A DNA stretch of 64,000 bases from CADEDV01 sp964596345 (GTDB taxonomy: Bacteria > Bacteroidota > Bacteroidia > Chitinophagales > Chitinophagaceae), in the NCBI GenBank assembly GCA_964596345.1, contig CAZQSZ010000002.1, forward strand, positions 1 through 64,000, in the 5' to 3' direction. Positions 47,173 through 56,128 of the stretch are shown here, piece by piece (the stretch's first letter is position 1; the number at the start of each line of letters is the position of its first letter). The position numbers were made by a program, and so were the translations under genes. The notes under the pieces were generated by a model. The model was not told the origin of the DNA and did not search any database. It was given only the letters and a program-made list of their open reading frames with translations.

Positions 47173-48135
47173 TTAGTATTTACGATCAGTAACAAACAAT
47201 ACCATGTCTTCCAATCCTTTCCGGATAGGTGTTTCAGGAAACTGGTGCAGCAAATGCAGGGCCTCTTCTTTATAGTCATTCATTTTTTTTGTGGCATAGC
47301 TGATGCCACCGCTTTGTTCCACCTGTTCTATTACCCACTGTACTTTCTTTTTATCAGTGTTATTATTTTTAATAATGTAGATCATCTTCCGCCTTGTTGC
47401 TTTGTCAATGTTGTTGAGTGAATAAATAAGCGGCAGCGTCAGTTTTTTTTCTTTGATATCATTACCGGTTGGTTTGCCAACATTTTCACTGGCATAATCA
47501 AACAGGTCATCCTTGATCTGGAAAGCAATACCTGCTTTTTCACCAAACAATCTCATTTTCTCCGTTATCGTTTCATCATTGCTGGTGGACCAGGCACCTG
47601 CGGCGCAGGCAGAGGCCAGCAGGGAAGCCGTTTTGTTTTTGATGATCTCGAAGTAAATATCTTCTTTCAGGTTCAGGGAACGGGCTTTTTCCAGTTGTAA
47701 CAATTCACCCTCACTCATTTTACGGACCGCATCAGACAGGATATGAAGAATACGATGGTCATTATGATCCAGTGAAAGCAGCAGGCCCTTGGCCAGCAGG
47801 TAATCACCGATCAGGACATTGGCTTTCGCTTTCCAGAGGGCATAGGTAGAGAAAAACCCCCTCCGTTCCATGGAATCATCCACCACATCATCGTGGACGA
47901 GAGTGGCGGTATGCAAAAGTTCAACCAGGGAAGCGGCCCTGTAAGCGGCATCGTTCACCTCCCCGTTCAGTTTTGCAGAAAGCAGCACAAACATGGGCCG
48001 CAGTTGTTTCCCCTTTCGTTTCACAATAAAACGCATGATACGATCCAGCAGCGGGGTATTGCTGCGGACAGCCTCCCTGAAATGCAGTGCAAAATTCTTT
48101 AATTCGGGTTCGATGAGGTCAACGGGTAGCTTCAT
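47173..48135 (-). CDS. Polyprenyl (probably octaprenyl) diphosphate synthase
   Basis: 320 aa from the ATG at 48135 (MKLPVDLIEPELK); a start five codons upstream is possible. Both aspartate-rich motifs are present: HDDVVDD and QIKDDLFDY. The family motifs GKQLRPM and KTASLLASACAAGA are also present. It extends isoprenoid diphosphates, most likely for the menaquinone side chain, and mqnD lies at the end of this window. The exact chain length cannot be read from sequence with certainty. Confidence 0.92.
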   Translation of the reverse strand: MKLPVDLIEPELKNFALHFREAVRSNTPLLDRIMRFIVKRKGKQLRPMFVLLSAKLNGEVNDAAYRAASLVELLHTATLVHDDVVDDSMERRGFFSTYALWKAKANVLIGDYLLAKGLLLSLDHNDHRILHILSDAVRKMSEGELLQLEKARSLNLKEDIYFEIIKNKTASLLASACAAGAWSTSNDETITEKMRLFGEKAGIAFQIKDDLFDYASENVGKPTGNDIKEKKLTLPLIYSLNNIDKATRRKMIYIIKNNNTDKKKVQWVIEQVEQSGGISYATKKMNDYKEEALHLLHQFPETPIRKGLEDMVLFVTDRKY

Positions 48136-48256
48136 GTCAAAAAAAAGCAATTTACGCTGGAAAAAATAATTACTGCATGATGCAACAAAATGACCTCATT
48201 TGCTGACTAAGTAATTGAAAAATAATACAAACCGGCCTAAATAAATACTGTAAAAA

Positions 48257-48287
48257 TTTGGTTTTTAAGCGTCAAGCTCTATTTTTG
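48257..48287 (+). promoter_or_regulatory. Consensus promoter of the OmpA-like gene
   Basis: TTTG at 48257-48260, exactly 19 bases, then TATTTTTG at 48280-48287. This is a perfect match to the Bacteroidota sigma-A consensus and the best promoter in the window. It implies a leader of about 35-40 bases. Confidence 0.85.
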
Positions 48288-48330
48288 CAAATTATTAGGA
48301 CAATGTTTTCGTAAATCTTAATCCTTAGTT

Positions 48331-50025
48331 ATGGCAAGCAAAAAGTATTTAATGTTCTTGATGGCTGCATTCTTCCTGTCATTGAACATGTTTTCACAGG
48401 TGAAGATTGGAACTACGTATGATTCTACTCAGATACCTTCCAAAAGAATGCCTCAGCACAATGAGTTCCTGCAAGGAACTGGCAATTTCCCCGCAAAACC
48501 CCGCAACCAGTGGGAAATTGGTCTTAAATATGGTCTTTTCCAGATCAGCGGTGATGTTCCGGCTGTATTCCTGACGGCTCCGAATTTCGGTATCCACGTT
48601 AGAAAGGCTTTCGGTTATGTATTCTCTATGCGTTTAGAATATATTAACGCCGTTGGTAAAGGGCTTAGCTGGATTCAATCAAATAACTATGGTTACAATC
48701 CTGCCTGGTTCAGCAACTATAATGCACCGGTAAGACAACCAGGCATGCCTGATTACACACAAGGATCATTAGATCCTACAGGTACCCAGCCTTTTGATCC
48801 GGTATATTATAACTACCGTTCTAAAGTACAGGACCTTTCTTTACAGGGTGTTGTTACATTGAATAATATCCGTTTCCACAAATCCAAAACCGGTTTCAAT
48901 ATCTACGGATTTGCCGGTATCGGTGGTACAGTATATGAAACTAAAGTAAATGCGCTTGACGGTAACACTCCTTATGATTTCTTCAATAACATCACTGGTG
49001 GTGTTTACAAGAACAGGAAAGACACCCGCAAAGCATTGAAAGACCTGATGGATGACTCTTATGAAACAGCTGCTGAAAACCAGGGCGAACGTCGTCCGAA
49101 GTTATTCGGCAACACGTTCAAACCTACTGCTACTGTAGGTTTAGGTTTAGCTTTCAAATTGAGCAACCGTCTTAACCTGGCATTGGAAAACAGGTGGACA
49201 ATTACAAAAGATGACCTGTTAGATGGTCAGCGCTGGCAGGAAACTCCTGTTGGAGATGCTGCTCAGACAGGTGATTTTGATTCATACAATTTCTCTTCTG
49301 TTGGTTTGAATATTAACCTGGGTGCAAAATCTGTTGAACCACTGTGGTGGCTGAACCCACTGGATTACGCTTACAGCGAGATCCGCAACCCACGTTTGAT
49401 GCGTCTGCCCAAGCCGGTTCTGCCTGATAGCGATGGCGATGGCGTAACAGACCAGTTCGACCAGGAACAAACCCCGCAAGGTTGCCCTGTTGACAGCCAT
49501 GGTGTATCTAAAGATACAGATGGTGATGGTGTACCTGATTGTAAGGATAAAGAACTGATCACTCCAACTTACTGCCAGCCTGTTGATGCTGATGGTATTG
49601 GTGCCTGCAAAGTACCTTGCCCGGATTCAACTTGCCCAGGATGGGGTGTTAAGAAAGATGATTGTGCAATATCACTCGGTGCTTTACCAAGTGTATCTTT
49701 CAAAGCCGGTTCTAACAACCTGAATGATGACAATAAAGCTGTACTTGCTACTGTTGCTTCAAGGATGCGTAACAACCCCGGTTGTAAAGTAGTGGTGGTT
49801 GGTTATTGCGCTTCTAACAAGAAAGAGCAGCAATTGAGCTGGGATCATGTAAATAAAGTGATCTCTTATATGGTGGAAAAAGAAGGTATCAGTGTAGACC
49901 GATTTATCTTCAACTACGGCCAGGAAGGCGGTGATTGCAATACGGTTGACCTGCGTGCAGCTGCTGAAGGCGAAGACGGACCTAACACTGTTACTCCTCC
50001 GCACCCGAACCTGCGTAAGAACTAA
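48331..50025 (+). CDS. OmpA-family outer-membrane protein with thrombospondin type 3 repeats
   Basis: 564 aa with a signal peptide (MASKKYLMFLMAAFFLSLNMFSQ). A beta-barrel-like N-terminal part runs to about residue 350. Two calcium-binding thrombospondin type 3 repeats follow (DSDGDGVTDQFDQEQ and DTDGDGVPDCKD), then a cysteine-rich linker and an OmpA-like C-terminal domain (about 450-550). In that domain the usual GHTD motif reads GYCAS and the LSxxRA motif reads LSWDHVN. The aspartate and arginine that bind peptidoglycan are therefore replaced. A perfect promoter and a strong terminator suggest high expression. Confidence 0.88.
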   Translation: MASKKYLMFLMAAFFLSLNMFSQVKIGTTYDSTQIPSKRMPQHNEFLQGTGNFPAKPRNQWEIGLKYGLFQISGDVPAVFLTAPNFGIHVRKAFGYVFSMRLEYINAVGKGLSWIQSNNYGYNPAWFSNYNAPVRQPGMPDYTQGSLDPTGTQPFDPVYYNYRSKVQDLSLQGVVTLNNIRFHKSKTGFNIYGFAGIGGTVYETKVNALDGNTPYDFFNNITGGVYKNRKDTRKALKDLMDDSYETAAENQGERRPKLFGNTFKPTATVGLGLAFKLSNRLNLALENRWTITKDDLLDGQRWQETPVGDAAQTGDFDSYNFSSVGLNINLGAKSVEPLWWLNPLDYAYSEIRNPRLMRLPKPVLPDSDGDGVTDQFDQEQTPQGCPVDSHGVSKDTDGDGVPDCKDKELITPTYCQPVDADGIGACKVPCPDSTCPGWGVKKDDCAISLGALPSVSFKAGSNNLNDDNKAVLATVASRMRNNPGCKVVVVGYCASNKKEQQLSWDHVNKVISYMVEKEGISVDRFIFNYGQEGGDCNTVDLRAAAEGEDGPNTVTPPHPNLRKN

Positions 50026-50054
50026 AATTTCTCGTTATACTTTTTGCTGATAGT

Positions 50055-50084
50055 AACCCCTCCCTTTACAGGGAGGGGTTTTTT
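50055..50084 (+). terminator. Terminator after the OmpA-like gene
   Basis: AACCCCTCCC and GGGAGGGGTT form a perfect 10-bp stem around TTTACA, followed by a run of T. Confidence 0.92.
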
Positions 50085-50188
50085 AATGGAATTTGCTGGT
50101 AAAAGCCGGGTTTTGAGGCCTTTACCAAAACCTTAACGGGCTGTTTTTGGCCACCTATCTTTTTTCCGGAACTTTTGCCCATATCAAT

Positions 50189-50196
50189 TAACTTTG
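50189..50196 (+). promoter_or_regulatory. Promoter -7 box of bamD-rpoZ
   Basis: TAACTTTG is a perfect TAnnTTTG -7 box, with only a T-rich -33 region upstream. It covers an in-frame TTG at 50194, which therefore cannot be the start codon. The leader before the ATG at 50206 would be only a few bases. Confidence 0.55.
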
Positions 50197-50205
50197 CCAA
50201 CCTTT

Positions 50206-51024
50206 ATGCGTTTTACAGCTGTATTATTTTTAGCGGTACTACTCGCCGGTTGCGGCGGTGGCAGTATGACCAAACTCCTCAAAAATCCTGACCCGGAGTA
50301 TAAACTGCGTATGGCAGAACAGTTCTTTGTTAAAAAGAAATATTCTAAGGCCCAGGTCGTATATGAGGACGTCATGCCTTATTTCAAGACAGGGAAGGAG
50401 TTTGAGAACATCTATTATAAGTATGCTTATTGCGCCTACTACCAGCTGGATTATTTCAATGCGGAAAATCTCTTTAAAACCTTTTTAGAAATATTTCCGA
50501 ACAGTAGCCGGGCCGAGGAAGTGGATTATATGAGGGCTTATTCTTTTTACAAGCAATCTCCTAAACCAACGTTGGATCAGACCAATACGATCAAAGCCAT
50601 GGGGATGATGCAGACCTTCATCAATATGCACCCCGGGTCAGAAAGAAATAAAGAGGCGAACGAGATCATTGATATTTGCCGGCAGAAGCTGGAAACCAAA
50701 GACCACCAGAGTGCCCAGCTCTATTATGACCTCGGGCAGTTCAGGGCGGCCGGGGTATCCTTTACCACGTTGCTGGAAAACTATCCGGAATCGCAAAAAG
50801 CCGATGAGTACAAGCTGATGATCATTAAATCCTATTATCGTTATGCACAACTCAGTGTGGAGGAAAAGCAGGTAGAGCGGTACGAAAAGGTAATTAATGA
50901 GTGTAATGAATTCGTGGATCGTTTCCCGGAAAGCAAATTGAAAAAGGAAGCCGAAGATTTTCTAAAGCAATCGCAAACCAATATTAAAAATTTAAGCAAT
51001 GAGCAAATTAAGACGTCAGCTTAG
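50206..51024 (+). CDS. bamD: Outer-membrane assembly lipoprotein BamD
   Basis: 272 aa from the ATG at 50206. The lipobox is LLAGC (cysteine at 16). Five TPR-like repeats follow (FFVKKKYSKAQVVYEDV, YYQLDYFNAENLFKTFL, QFRAAGVSFTTLLENYPES). BamD partners BamA in inserting beta-barrel proteins into the outer membrane. The C-terminal end overlaps the start of rpoZ by 26 bases. The order bamD-rpoZ-coaBC-DUF4835 is one I recall from other Bacteroidota and supports the call. Confidence 0.92.
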   Translation: MRFTAVLFLAVLLAGCGGGSMTKLLKNPDPEYKLRMAEQFFVKKKYSKAQVVYEDVMPYFKTGKEFENIYYKYAYCAYYQLDYFNAENLFKTFLEIFPNSSRAEEVDYMRAYSFYKQSPKPTLDQTNTIKAMGMMQTFINMHPGSERNKEANEIIDICRQKLETKDHQSAQLYYDLGQFRAAGVSFTTLLENYPESQKADEYKLMIIKSYYRYAQLSVEEKQVERYEKVINECNEFVDRFPESKLKKEAEDFLKQSQTNIKNLSNEQIKTSA

Positions 51025-51340
51025 TGCTGGTATCACTAATAATGTGGAGACCCGCAACCTGGATGATCTGAAAGGCAAAACAGGAAATTTGTATGAATCC
51101 ATTTCTATTGTTGCCAAAAGGGCCAACCAGATCAACATTTCCCTGAAAGAGGAATTGCATAATAAGCTCGAAGAGTTTGCAAGCCATACCGACAGCCTGG
51201 AAGAAATCCATGAGAATAAAGAGCAGATCGAAATATCCAGGGCTTATGAACGGATGCCCAATCCTGCATTACTGGCTACCCAGGAATTCATGGATGAGAA
51301 AGTTTATTTCCGGAAAGGAGATGATGAACTGTTCAGCTAA
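50999..51340 (+). CDS. rpoZ: RNA polymerase omega-like subunit (RpoZ family)
   Basis: 113 aa. The region NLDDLKGKTGNLYESISIVAKRANQIN corresponds to the Rpb6/omega fold, with the conserved helix around IVAKRANQI. This Bacteroidota form diverges from the E. coli omega protein and has an extended C-terminus (EFMDEKVYFRKGDDE). Omega helps assemble RNA polymerase. It overlaps bamD and is followed by a terminator, so the two form a bicistronic unit. Confidence 0.82.
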   Translation: MSKLRRQLSAGITNNVETRNLDDLKGKTGNLYESISIVAKRANQINISLKEELHNKLEEFASHTDSLEEIHENKEQIEISRAYERMPNPALLATQEFMDEKVYFRKGDDELFS

Positions 51341-51363
51341 GACTGGTAACTGAATATATAATT

Positions 51364-51392
51364 GCGATCTCACTTTTGGTGGGATCGCTTTT
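51364..51392 (+). terminator. Terminator of bamD-rpoZ
   Basis: GCGATCTCAC pairs with GTGGGATCGC over 10 positions (one wobble) around TTTTG, followed by TTTT. The T tail coincides with the -33 box of the next promoter. Confidence 0.85.
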
Positions 51393-51419
51393 GCTTTCTA
51401 TAAGTAAATAGTACTTTTG
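51390..51419 (+). promoter_or_regulatory. Promoter of coaBC, giving a near-leaderless transcript
   Basis: TTTG at 51390-51393, 18 bases, then TACTTTTG at 51412-51419, a perfect -7 box. The coaBC ATG begins four bases later at 51424, so the message would have almost no leader. Confidence 0.72.
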
Positions 51420-51423
51420 ACAA

Positions 51424-52620
51424 ATGCTGCAGGGAAAAAAAATATTGCTCGGCATAACAGGAAGCATAGCTGCCTATAAATCGGTTTACCTGGTACGATT
51501 GCTGGTAAAAGCCGGTGCCGACGTAAAAGTGATCATGACCCCTTCGGCAAAAGATTTTGTTTCCCCGTTAACTCTCTCAACGCTTTCAAAAAACCCGGTT
51601 TTAACTGATCTGTTTGATGAACAAAGCTGGTCCAACCACGTCATGCTTGGCCGATGGGCTGATTTGATGTTGCTGGCACCGCTGAGCTGCAATACGCTGG
51701 CTAAAATGACGAATGGCCAGTGCGATAATCTTTTAGTGGCTGTTTATTTATCAGCAACCTGTCCTGTTGTGGTTGCTCCTGCAATGGATGAAGACATGTG
51801 GCACCATCCGGCTACAAAAATCAATCTTCAGAAAATCGAATCCTTCGGCAACAGGATCATCCCGGTAGAAAAAGGAGAACTGGCCAGCGGCTTATTCGGC
51901 GATGGCAGAATGGCGGAACCGGAGCAGATCATTCAATACATACTCGATAATTTTTTTTTGACCCGTCCGCTCGCCGGTAAAAAAGTATTGGTAACTGCCG
52001 GACCTACATACGAACCAATCGACCCCGTTCGTTTTATTGGCAACCACTCTTCCGGGAAAATGGGGATTGCCATAGCCAGGGAATTACAACAACAAGGAGC
52101 AGAAGTAACACTGGTCACAGGCCCTGTTCAGGCAGAATTACCGGGAAATGGGATCATTGTAAAGAAAGTGAAGACAGCAGCAGAAATGTTTGCCGCTTGT
52201 ATGGAGATATATGGAACAACAGATATCGCCATTATGGCCGCTGCCGTTGCTGATTATACACCAGTGGTAACAGCATCAGAAAAGATCAAGAAGAAGGAGG
52301 ACGGACTCACGGTTGTGTTAACAAAGACAAAAGACATCCTGAAAGAACTGGGTGAAAAGAAAAAAAAAGGGCAGGTATTAGTGGGATTTGCCCTGGAGAC
52401 CAATAATGAACGGGAACATGCAAAGGAAAAACTGGTACGGAAAAATGCCGACCTGATTGTATTGAATTCGCTCAATGACAGCGGCGCCGGTTTTGGACAC
52501 GACACTAATAAAGTCACTATTTTCGGGAAAGAAGGGCAGGAATTTACTTTTGAAACAAAACCGAAACAGGCGGTTGCCAAAGACATTGTTGATACTATAA
52601 TCCGGTTATACTATGCGTAA
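51424..52620 (+). CDS. coaBC: Bifunctional phosphopantothenoylcysteine decarboxylase / phosphopantothenate-cysteine ligase
   Basis: 398-aa coenzyme A biosynthesis enzyme. The N-terminal flavoprotein domain (CoaC) has GITGSIAAYKS and the catalytic His72 in SNHVMLGRWAD. Substrate-clamp motifs follow as APAMDEDMW and LASGLFGDGRM. The second has serine where the E. coli enzyme has cysteine, a variation I recall in other phyla. The C-terminal CoaB domain starts near residue 185 (VTAGPTYEPIDPVRFIGNHSS, broken near residue 200) with AAAVADYTP. It overlaps the next gene by eight bases. Confidence 0.95.
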   Translation: MLQGKKILLGITGSIAAYKSVYLVRLLVKAGADVKVIMTPSAKDFVSPLTLSTLSKNPVLTDLFDEQSWSNHVMLGRWADLMLLAPLSCNTLAKMTNGQCDNLLVAVYLSATCPVVVAPAMDEDMWHHPATKINLQKIESFGNRIIPVEKGELASGLFGDGRMAEPEQIIQYILDNFFLTRPLAGKKVLVTAGPTYEPIDPVRFIGNHSSGKMGIAIARELQQQGAEVTLVTGPVQAELPGNGIIVKKVKTAAEMFAACMEIYGTTDIAIMAAAVADYTPVVTASEKIKKKEDGLTVVLTKTKDILKELGEKKKKGQVLVGFALETNNEREHAKEKLVRKNADLIVLNSLNDSGAGFGHDTNKVTIFGKEGQEFTFETKPKQAVAKDIVDTIIRLYYA

Positions 52621-53530
52621 AAAAATTGTGCTGATCACATCATTCCTGCTGGTTGTTCTTGCTGCTGATGCACAGGAATTACAGGCCCGGCTTACCGTGA
52701 TCACCAGCAGGATCAGTACGAATATTGACAAAAAAATATTCAATACCCTGCAGACAACATTGACCAATTTTATCAATAACCGGAAGTGGTCTGCCGATGT
52801 ATTCAACCCGAATGAAAAAATTCAATGCAATTTCCTGCTCAATATTGACCAGGAAATGGGTAATAATGTCTATAGAGCAAAATTGACCGTGCAGGCGGCC
52901 CGCCCTGTCTACAATACTAACTATGACTCGCCCATCATCAACTTCATTGATGATGATATTATATTCAGGTATATCGAATTTCAACCGGTTGAATTCAATG
53001 AGAACCGGGTACAGGGAAACGACCCGATGGCAGCGAATCTTCCGGCTATACTCGCTTATTATATCAACCTCATACTGGGTATGGATTATGATTCTTTTTC
53101 ACTGCGGGGAGGAGACCCTTATTTTAAAAAGGCCTGGAATATTGTGAACAATGCACCGGAGAGCGGCGATATTACCGGCTGGAAATCGTTTGAAAGTCTT
53201 CGCAACCGGTATTGGCTCGCCGAGAACCTCAATAACAGCCGGTTTGCACTGATCCATGATGTTTTGTATGCCTATTACCGTTCCGGCATGGATATATTCA
53301 CAGAGAATGAAGATGAAGGAAGGAATGGCATTCTTAATGCGCTTAATTTTTTAAATACGATCAACTCAGAGAATCCCAATTCAATGCTGCTGCAGTTTTT
53401 TTTCCAGGGTAAAAGTGCCGAGCTGATTAAAATTTTCAGTAAGGGAAATGGTGATGTGAAAACAAGGGCAAAAGACATGCTGGTCCGCCTTGATGTAACC
53501 AATGCGGGTGCGTATAAAGAAATCAAATGA
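52613..53530 (+). CDS. DUF4835 family secreted protein (possible type IX component PorD)
   Basis: 305 aa with a signal peptide (MRKKIVLITSFLLVVLAADAQ). The core features TLTNFINNRKW, NFLLNIDQEM and YEIEF-like beta strands typical of DUF4835, found in Bacteroidota next to coaBC. I recall this family being named PorD in type IX secretion, but the assignment is from memory and uncertain. Overlaps with coaBC (eight bases) and with the next gene (four bases) indicate tight coupling. Confidence 0.78.
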   Translation: MRKKIVLITSFLLVVLAADAQELQARLTVITSRISTNIDKKIFNTLQTTLTNFINNRKWSADVFNPNEKIQCNFLLNIDQEMGNNVYRAKLTVQAARPVYNTNYDSPIINFIDDDIIFRYIEFQPVEFNENRVQGNDPMAANLPAILAYYINLILGMDYDSFSLRGGDPYFKKAWNIVNNAPESGDITGWKSFESLRNRYWLAENLNNSRFALIHDVLYAYYRSGMDIFTENEDEGRNGILNALNFLNTINSENPNSMLLQFFFQGKSAELIKIFSKGNGDVKTRAKDMLVRLDVTNAGAYKEIK

Positions 53531-53943
53531 GGATTATTTTTTTTATAGTACTTGTCACCCTTGTTGCCTGCGGCCCGAAAGGAGATGTTCCTAAGGGTAT
53601 TTTGCCTAAAGAGAAAATGGAGGATGTGATGTGGGATATGCTGCGGGCCGATGAGTTTGTGAAAGAATATATGCTTGCCAGGGATACTTCCCTGCGTGAT
53701 ACAGCAGAGTACATTAAAATGTATGAACGGATTTTCCGGTTGAATAAAACTAACCGGGAACAATATGCTGAAAGCTTCACCTATTACCGCACCCATCCCA
53801 AACTGATGAGAGAGATAATGGATTCACTGAATGTAAGGGGCCAGTTGCAAAGCCTGCCGGCTGAAGCCAATATCCCGGAGAAACCGCCGTTTGACGTGGA
53901 TCCACCAGCAAAAAAAATTATAAAAGCACTGGAAGTAAACTGA
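53527..53943 (+). CDS. DUF4296 lipoprotein
   Basis: 138 aa. The signal ends in a lipobox (LVTLVACG). The body matches DUF4296 (KGILPKEKMEDVMWDMLRAD, then a helical stretch containing YYRTHPKLM). It overlaps DUF4835 by the four-base ATGA and is the last gene of the coaBC unit. Proteins of this family are small surface or periplasmic lipoproteins of unknown role. Confidence 0.8.
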   Translation: MRIIFFIVLVTLVACGPKGDVPKGILPKEKMEDVMWDMLRADEFVKEYMLARDTSLRDTAEYIKMYERIFRLNKTNREQYAESFTYYRTHPKLMREIMDSLNVRGQLQSLPAEANIPEKPPFDVDPPAKKIIKALEVN

Positions 53944-53998
53944 TAACCGGTCTTTGATCTCCTGAACTTCTGTACTTTTACTGCCTGATTATTTGCCA

Positions 53999-54697
53999 AT
54001 GAACAAAGTTGTTACTACTGCCGGGCAGGCTATTCATGATATTCAGGATGGTGCTGTGATCATGCTCGGAGGCTTTGGCCTCTGCGGTATCCCCGAAAAC
54101 TGTATTACTGCCCTCGTCAAAAAAGGTATAAAAGGTCTTACCTGTATCTCCAACAATGCCGGTGTGGATGATTTTGGCATCGGGCTGATGCTGCAACAGA
54201 AGCAGGTTAAGAAAATGATCTCTTCATATGTGGGAGAGAATGCTGAATTTGAACGACAATTATTGAGCGGCGAACTGGAAGTGGAGCTCATTCCGCAGGG
54301 AACGCTGGCTACCCGCTGCCTCGCTGCAGGGTATGGTATGCCCGCTGTTTTTACTCCTGCTGGTGTGGGTACAGAAGTAGCCCGTGGTAAAGAAGTTAGA
54401 AATTTTAATGGCAAAGATTACCTGATGGAATACGCTTTTGACGCAGACTTTGCCATTGTAAAAGCATGGAAAGGCGATACACAGGGGAATCTTATCTATA
54501 AAGAAACAGCCAGGAATTTTAACCCGATGATGGCGATGGCGGGAAAGATCACCATTGCAGAAGTGGAAGAATTGGTTCCTGCAGGGGCTTTAGATCCTGA
54601 TCATATTCATACCCCCGGAATTTATGTGCATCGCATTTTCCAGGGATCAGGCTATGAAAAAAGAATTGAACAACGAACCACCCGAAAAAGAAATTAA
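53999..54697 (+). CDS. scoA: 3-oxoacid CoA-transferase subunit A
   Basis: 232 aa from the ATG at 53999; the in-frame TTG two codons upstream lies in a TTTGCC stretch and is less likely. The N-terminal MLGGFGLCGIPENCI and ISNNAGVDDFGIG segments fit the alpha subunit of class I CoA-transferases. Together with subunit B it moves CoA between succinate and acetoacetate, serving ketone-body or fatty-acid breakdown. A TACTTTTA box at 53973 could be the promoter. Subunit B follows after seven bases. Confidence 0.9.
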   Translation: MNKVVTTAGQAIHDIQDGAVIMLGGFGLCGIPENCITALVKKGIKGLTCISNNAGVDDFGIGLMLQQKQVKKMISSYVGENAEFERQLLSGELEVELIPQGTLATRCLAAGYGMPAVFTPAGVGTEVARGKEVRNFNGKDYLMEYAFDADFAIVKAWKGDTQGNLIYKETARNFNPMMAMAGKITIAEVEELVPAGALDPDHIHTPGIYVHRIFQGSGYEKRIEQRTTRKRN

Positions 54698-54704
54698 TTA
54701 GATC

Positions 54705-55361
54705 ATGGCTTTATCAAAAGAGCAAATCGCACAACGAATTGCCCGGGAATTAAGGGATGGCTACTATGTAAACCTGGGTATCGGCATCCCCACCCTTGTG
54801 GCGAATTATATTCCTGCAGGGATCAACGTGGTCTTGCAAAGTGAGAATGGCTTGCTTGGGATGGGGCCATTCCCGCTGGAAGGCGAAGAAGATCCTGACC
54901 TGATCAATGCCGGTAAACAAACGATCACCACGGTTCCGGGTTCTGTATTTTTTGATTCGGCAATGAGTTTTGGTATGATCAGGGCCGGAAAGGTGGACCT
55001 GACCGTATTAGGGGCTATGGAAGTAAGTGAGCAAGGGGATATTGCCAACTGGAAGATACCCGGAAAAATGGTGAAGGGAATGGGAGGCGCCATGGACCTG
55101 GTGGCCAGTGCCAAAAATATTATTGTAGCGATGATGCACAGTAATCCTAAAGGCGAATCCAAACTATTGCCAGCCTGTACGCTGCCATTAACAGGAGTAG
55201 GTTGCGTAAAAAAGATCGTTAGTGACCTGGCTGTCCTAGATATTACCCCAGATGGGTTTAAATTGCTGGAAAGAGCACCTGGTGTTTCAGTAGAGGAAAT
55301 AAAAGCAAAGACAGCAGGGAAATTAATTGTTGAAGGCGATATTCCCGAAATGAGCTTCTGA
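54705..55361 (+). CDS. scoB: 3-oxoacid CoA-transferase subunit B
   Basis: 218 aa. The catalytic glutamate is Glu47 in QSENGLLGMGP, which forms the CoA thioester. Other family motifs are VNLGIGIPTLVANY and GAMEVSEQGDIANWKIPG. The normal length and adjacent subunit A support the call. It converges on the NarL-type regulator gene at 55407. Confidence 0.93.
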   Translation: MALSKEQIAQRIARELRDGYYVNLGIGIPTLVANYIPAGINVVLQSENGLLGMGPFPLEGEEDPDLINAGKQTITTVPGSVFFDSAMSFGMIRAGKVDLTVLGAMEVSEQGDIANWKIPGKMVKGMGGAMDLVASAKNIIVAMMHSNPKGESKLLPACTLPLTGVGCVKKIVSDLAVLDITPDGFKLLERAPGVSVEEIKAKTAGKLIVEGDIPEMSF

Positions 55362-55406
55362 ATACCCTGGCTCGCAGCTCAAAGCTAATAGCCAGCAGCT
55401 GTATTC

Positions 55407-56057
55407 TTAATCAATCAGGTTATTCTTCACTGCAAAGAAAACAAGGCCTGCCGTGTTCTTACTGCCGAAGCGTTCCATCAAACGGTCCTTAATCGCCTCT
55501 ACAGTTCGTGGGCTGATCTCCATTTTCTGGGCTATTTCCTGGGCGGTAAACTCCATACAAATAAAGCGGAGCACATCTTTTTCTTTATCGCTCAGGGTGA
55601 TTTCGTTGTTTAAGGAAGGGACCACTTTCTGGCGGGAATGCGATTTCTTCAGCAGGATGCGGTTCACAAAATTATTAAGGTAATAGCCTTTCTCCGATAC
55701 TTCCATAATGGCCCGGCGGATCTCCTGGGGCTCTGCATTCTTCAGCAGGTAACCATTGGCGCCATTTTCCATCAAGTGATAAACAAAACGTTCATCTTCA
55801 TACATGCTCAACACCAGTACTTTGATGGAAGGGTACTGTTTACTGACGGCCTTGGTAGCTTCAATGCCATCTTTGCCCGGCATACGGAGATCCATCAGGA
55901 TCACATCCGGTTGTGATTCCGGTAAACCGGCCAGCAACTCATCGCCGTTCTCGGCCTCCTGTACAAACTTGATATTGGTAAAAGGGCGCAGGGAAAGAAT
56001 GACTCCTTTCCTGAAAATTTTGTGATCGTCTGCAATTGCAACCTTGATGATTCCCAT
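55407..56057 (-). CDS. NarL/LuxR-type response regulator
   Basis: 216 aa. The receiver domain has the acidic pair Asp10-Asp11, the phospho-acceptor Asp56 (VILMDLRMPGKDG) and Lys near 105 (YLLKNAE). A GerE-type helix-turn-helix closes the protein (LSDKEKDVLRFIC, ISPRTVEAIKDRL). It lies 71 bases downstream of a histidine kinase on the same strand, which is very likely its partner. Confidence 0.95.
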   Translation of the reverse strand: MGIIKVAIADDHKIFRKGVILSLRPFTNIKFVQEAENGDELLAGLPESQPDVILMDLRMPGKDGIEATKAVSKQYPSIKVLVLSMYEDERFVYHLMENGANGYLLKNAEPQEIRRAIMEVSEKGYYLNNFVNRILLKKSHSRQKVVPSLNNEITLSDKEKDVLRFICMEFTAQEIAQKMEISPRTVEAIKDRLMERFGSKNTAGLVFFAVKNNLID

Positions 56058-56128
56058 AGTCAGCAGATATAGGTAAAATTAAATTTTTTCAGAGATATGG
56101 ACAGCTTAACCGGCTGCAATATACTCTC

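Noticed and set aside
51886..51915. Inactivated CoaC because cysteine is replaced by serine (LASG)
   Set aside because: All other motifs are intact, and as far as I recall the same serine occurs in functional homologues of other phyla. I do not treat it as a defect.
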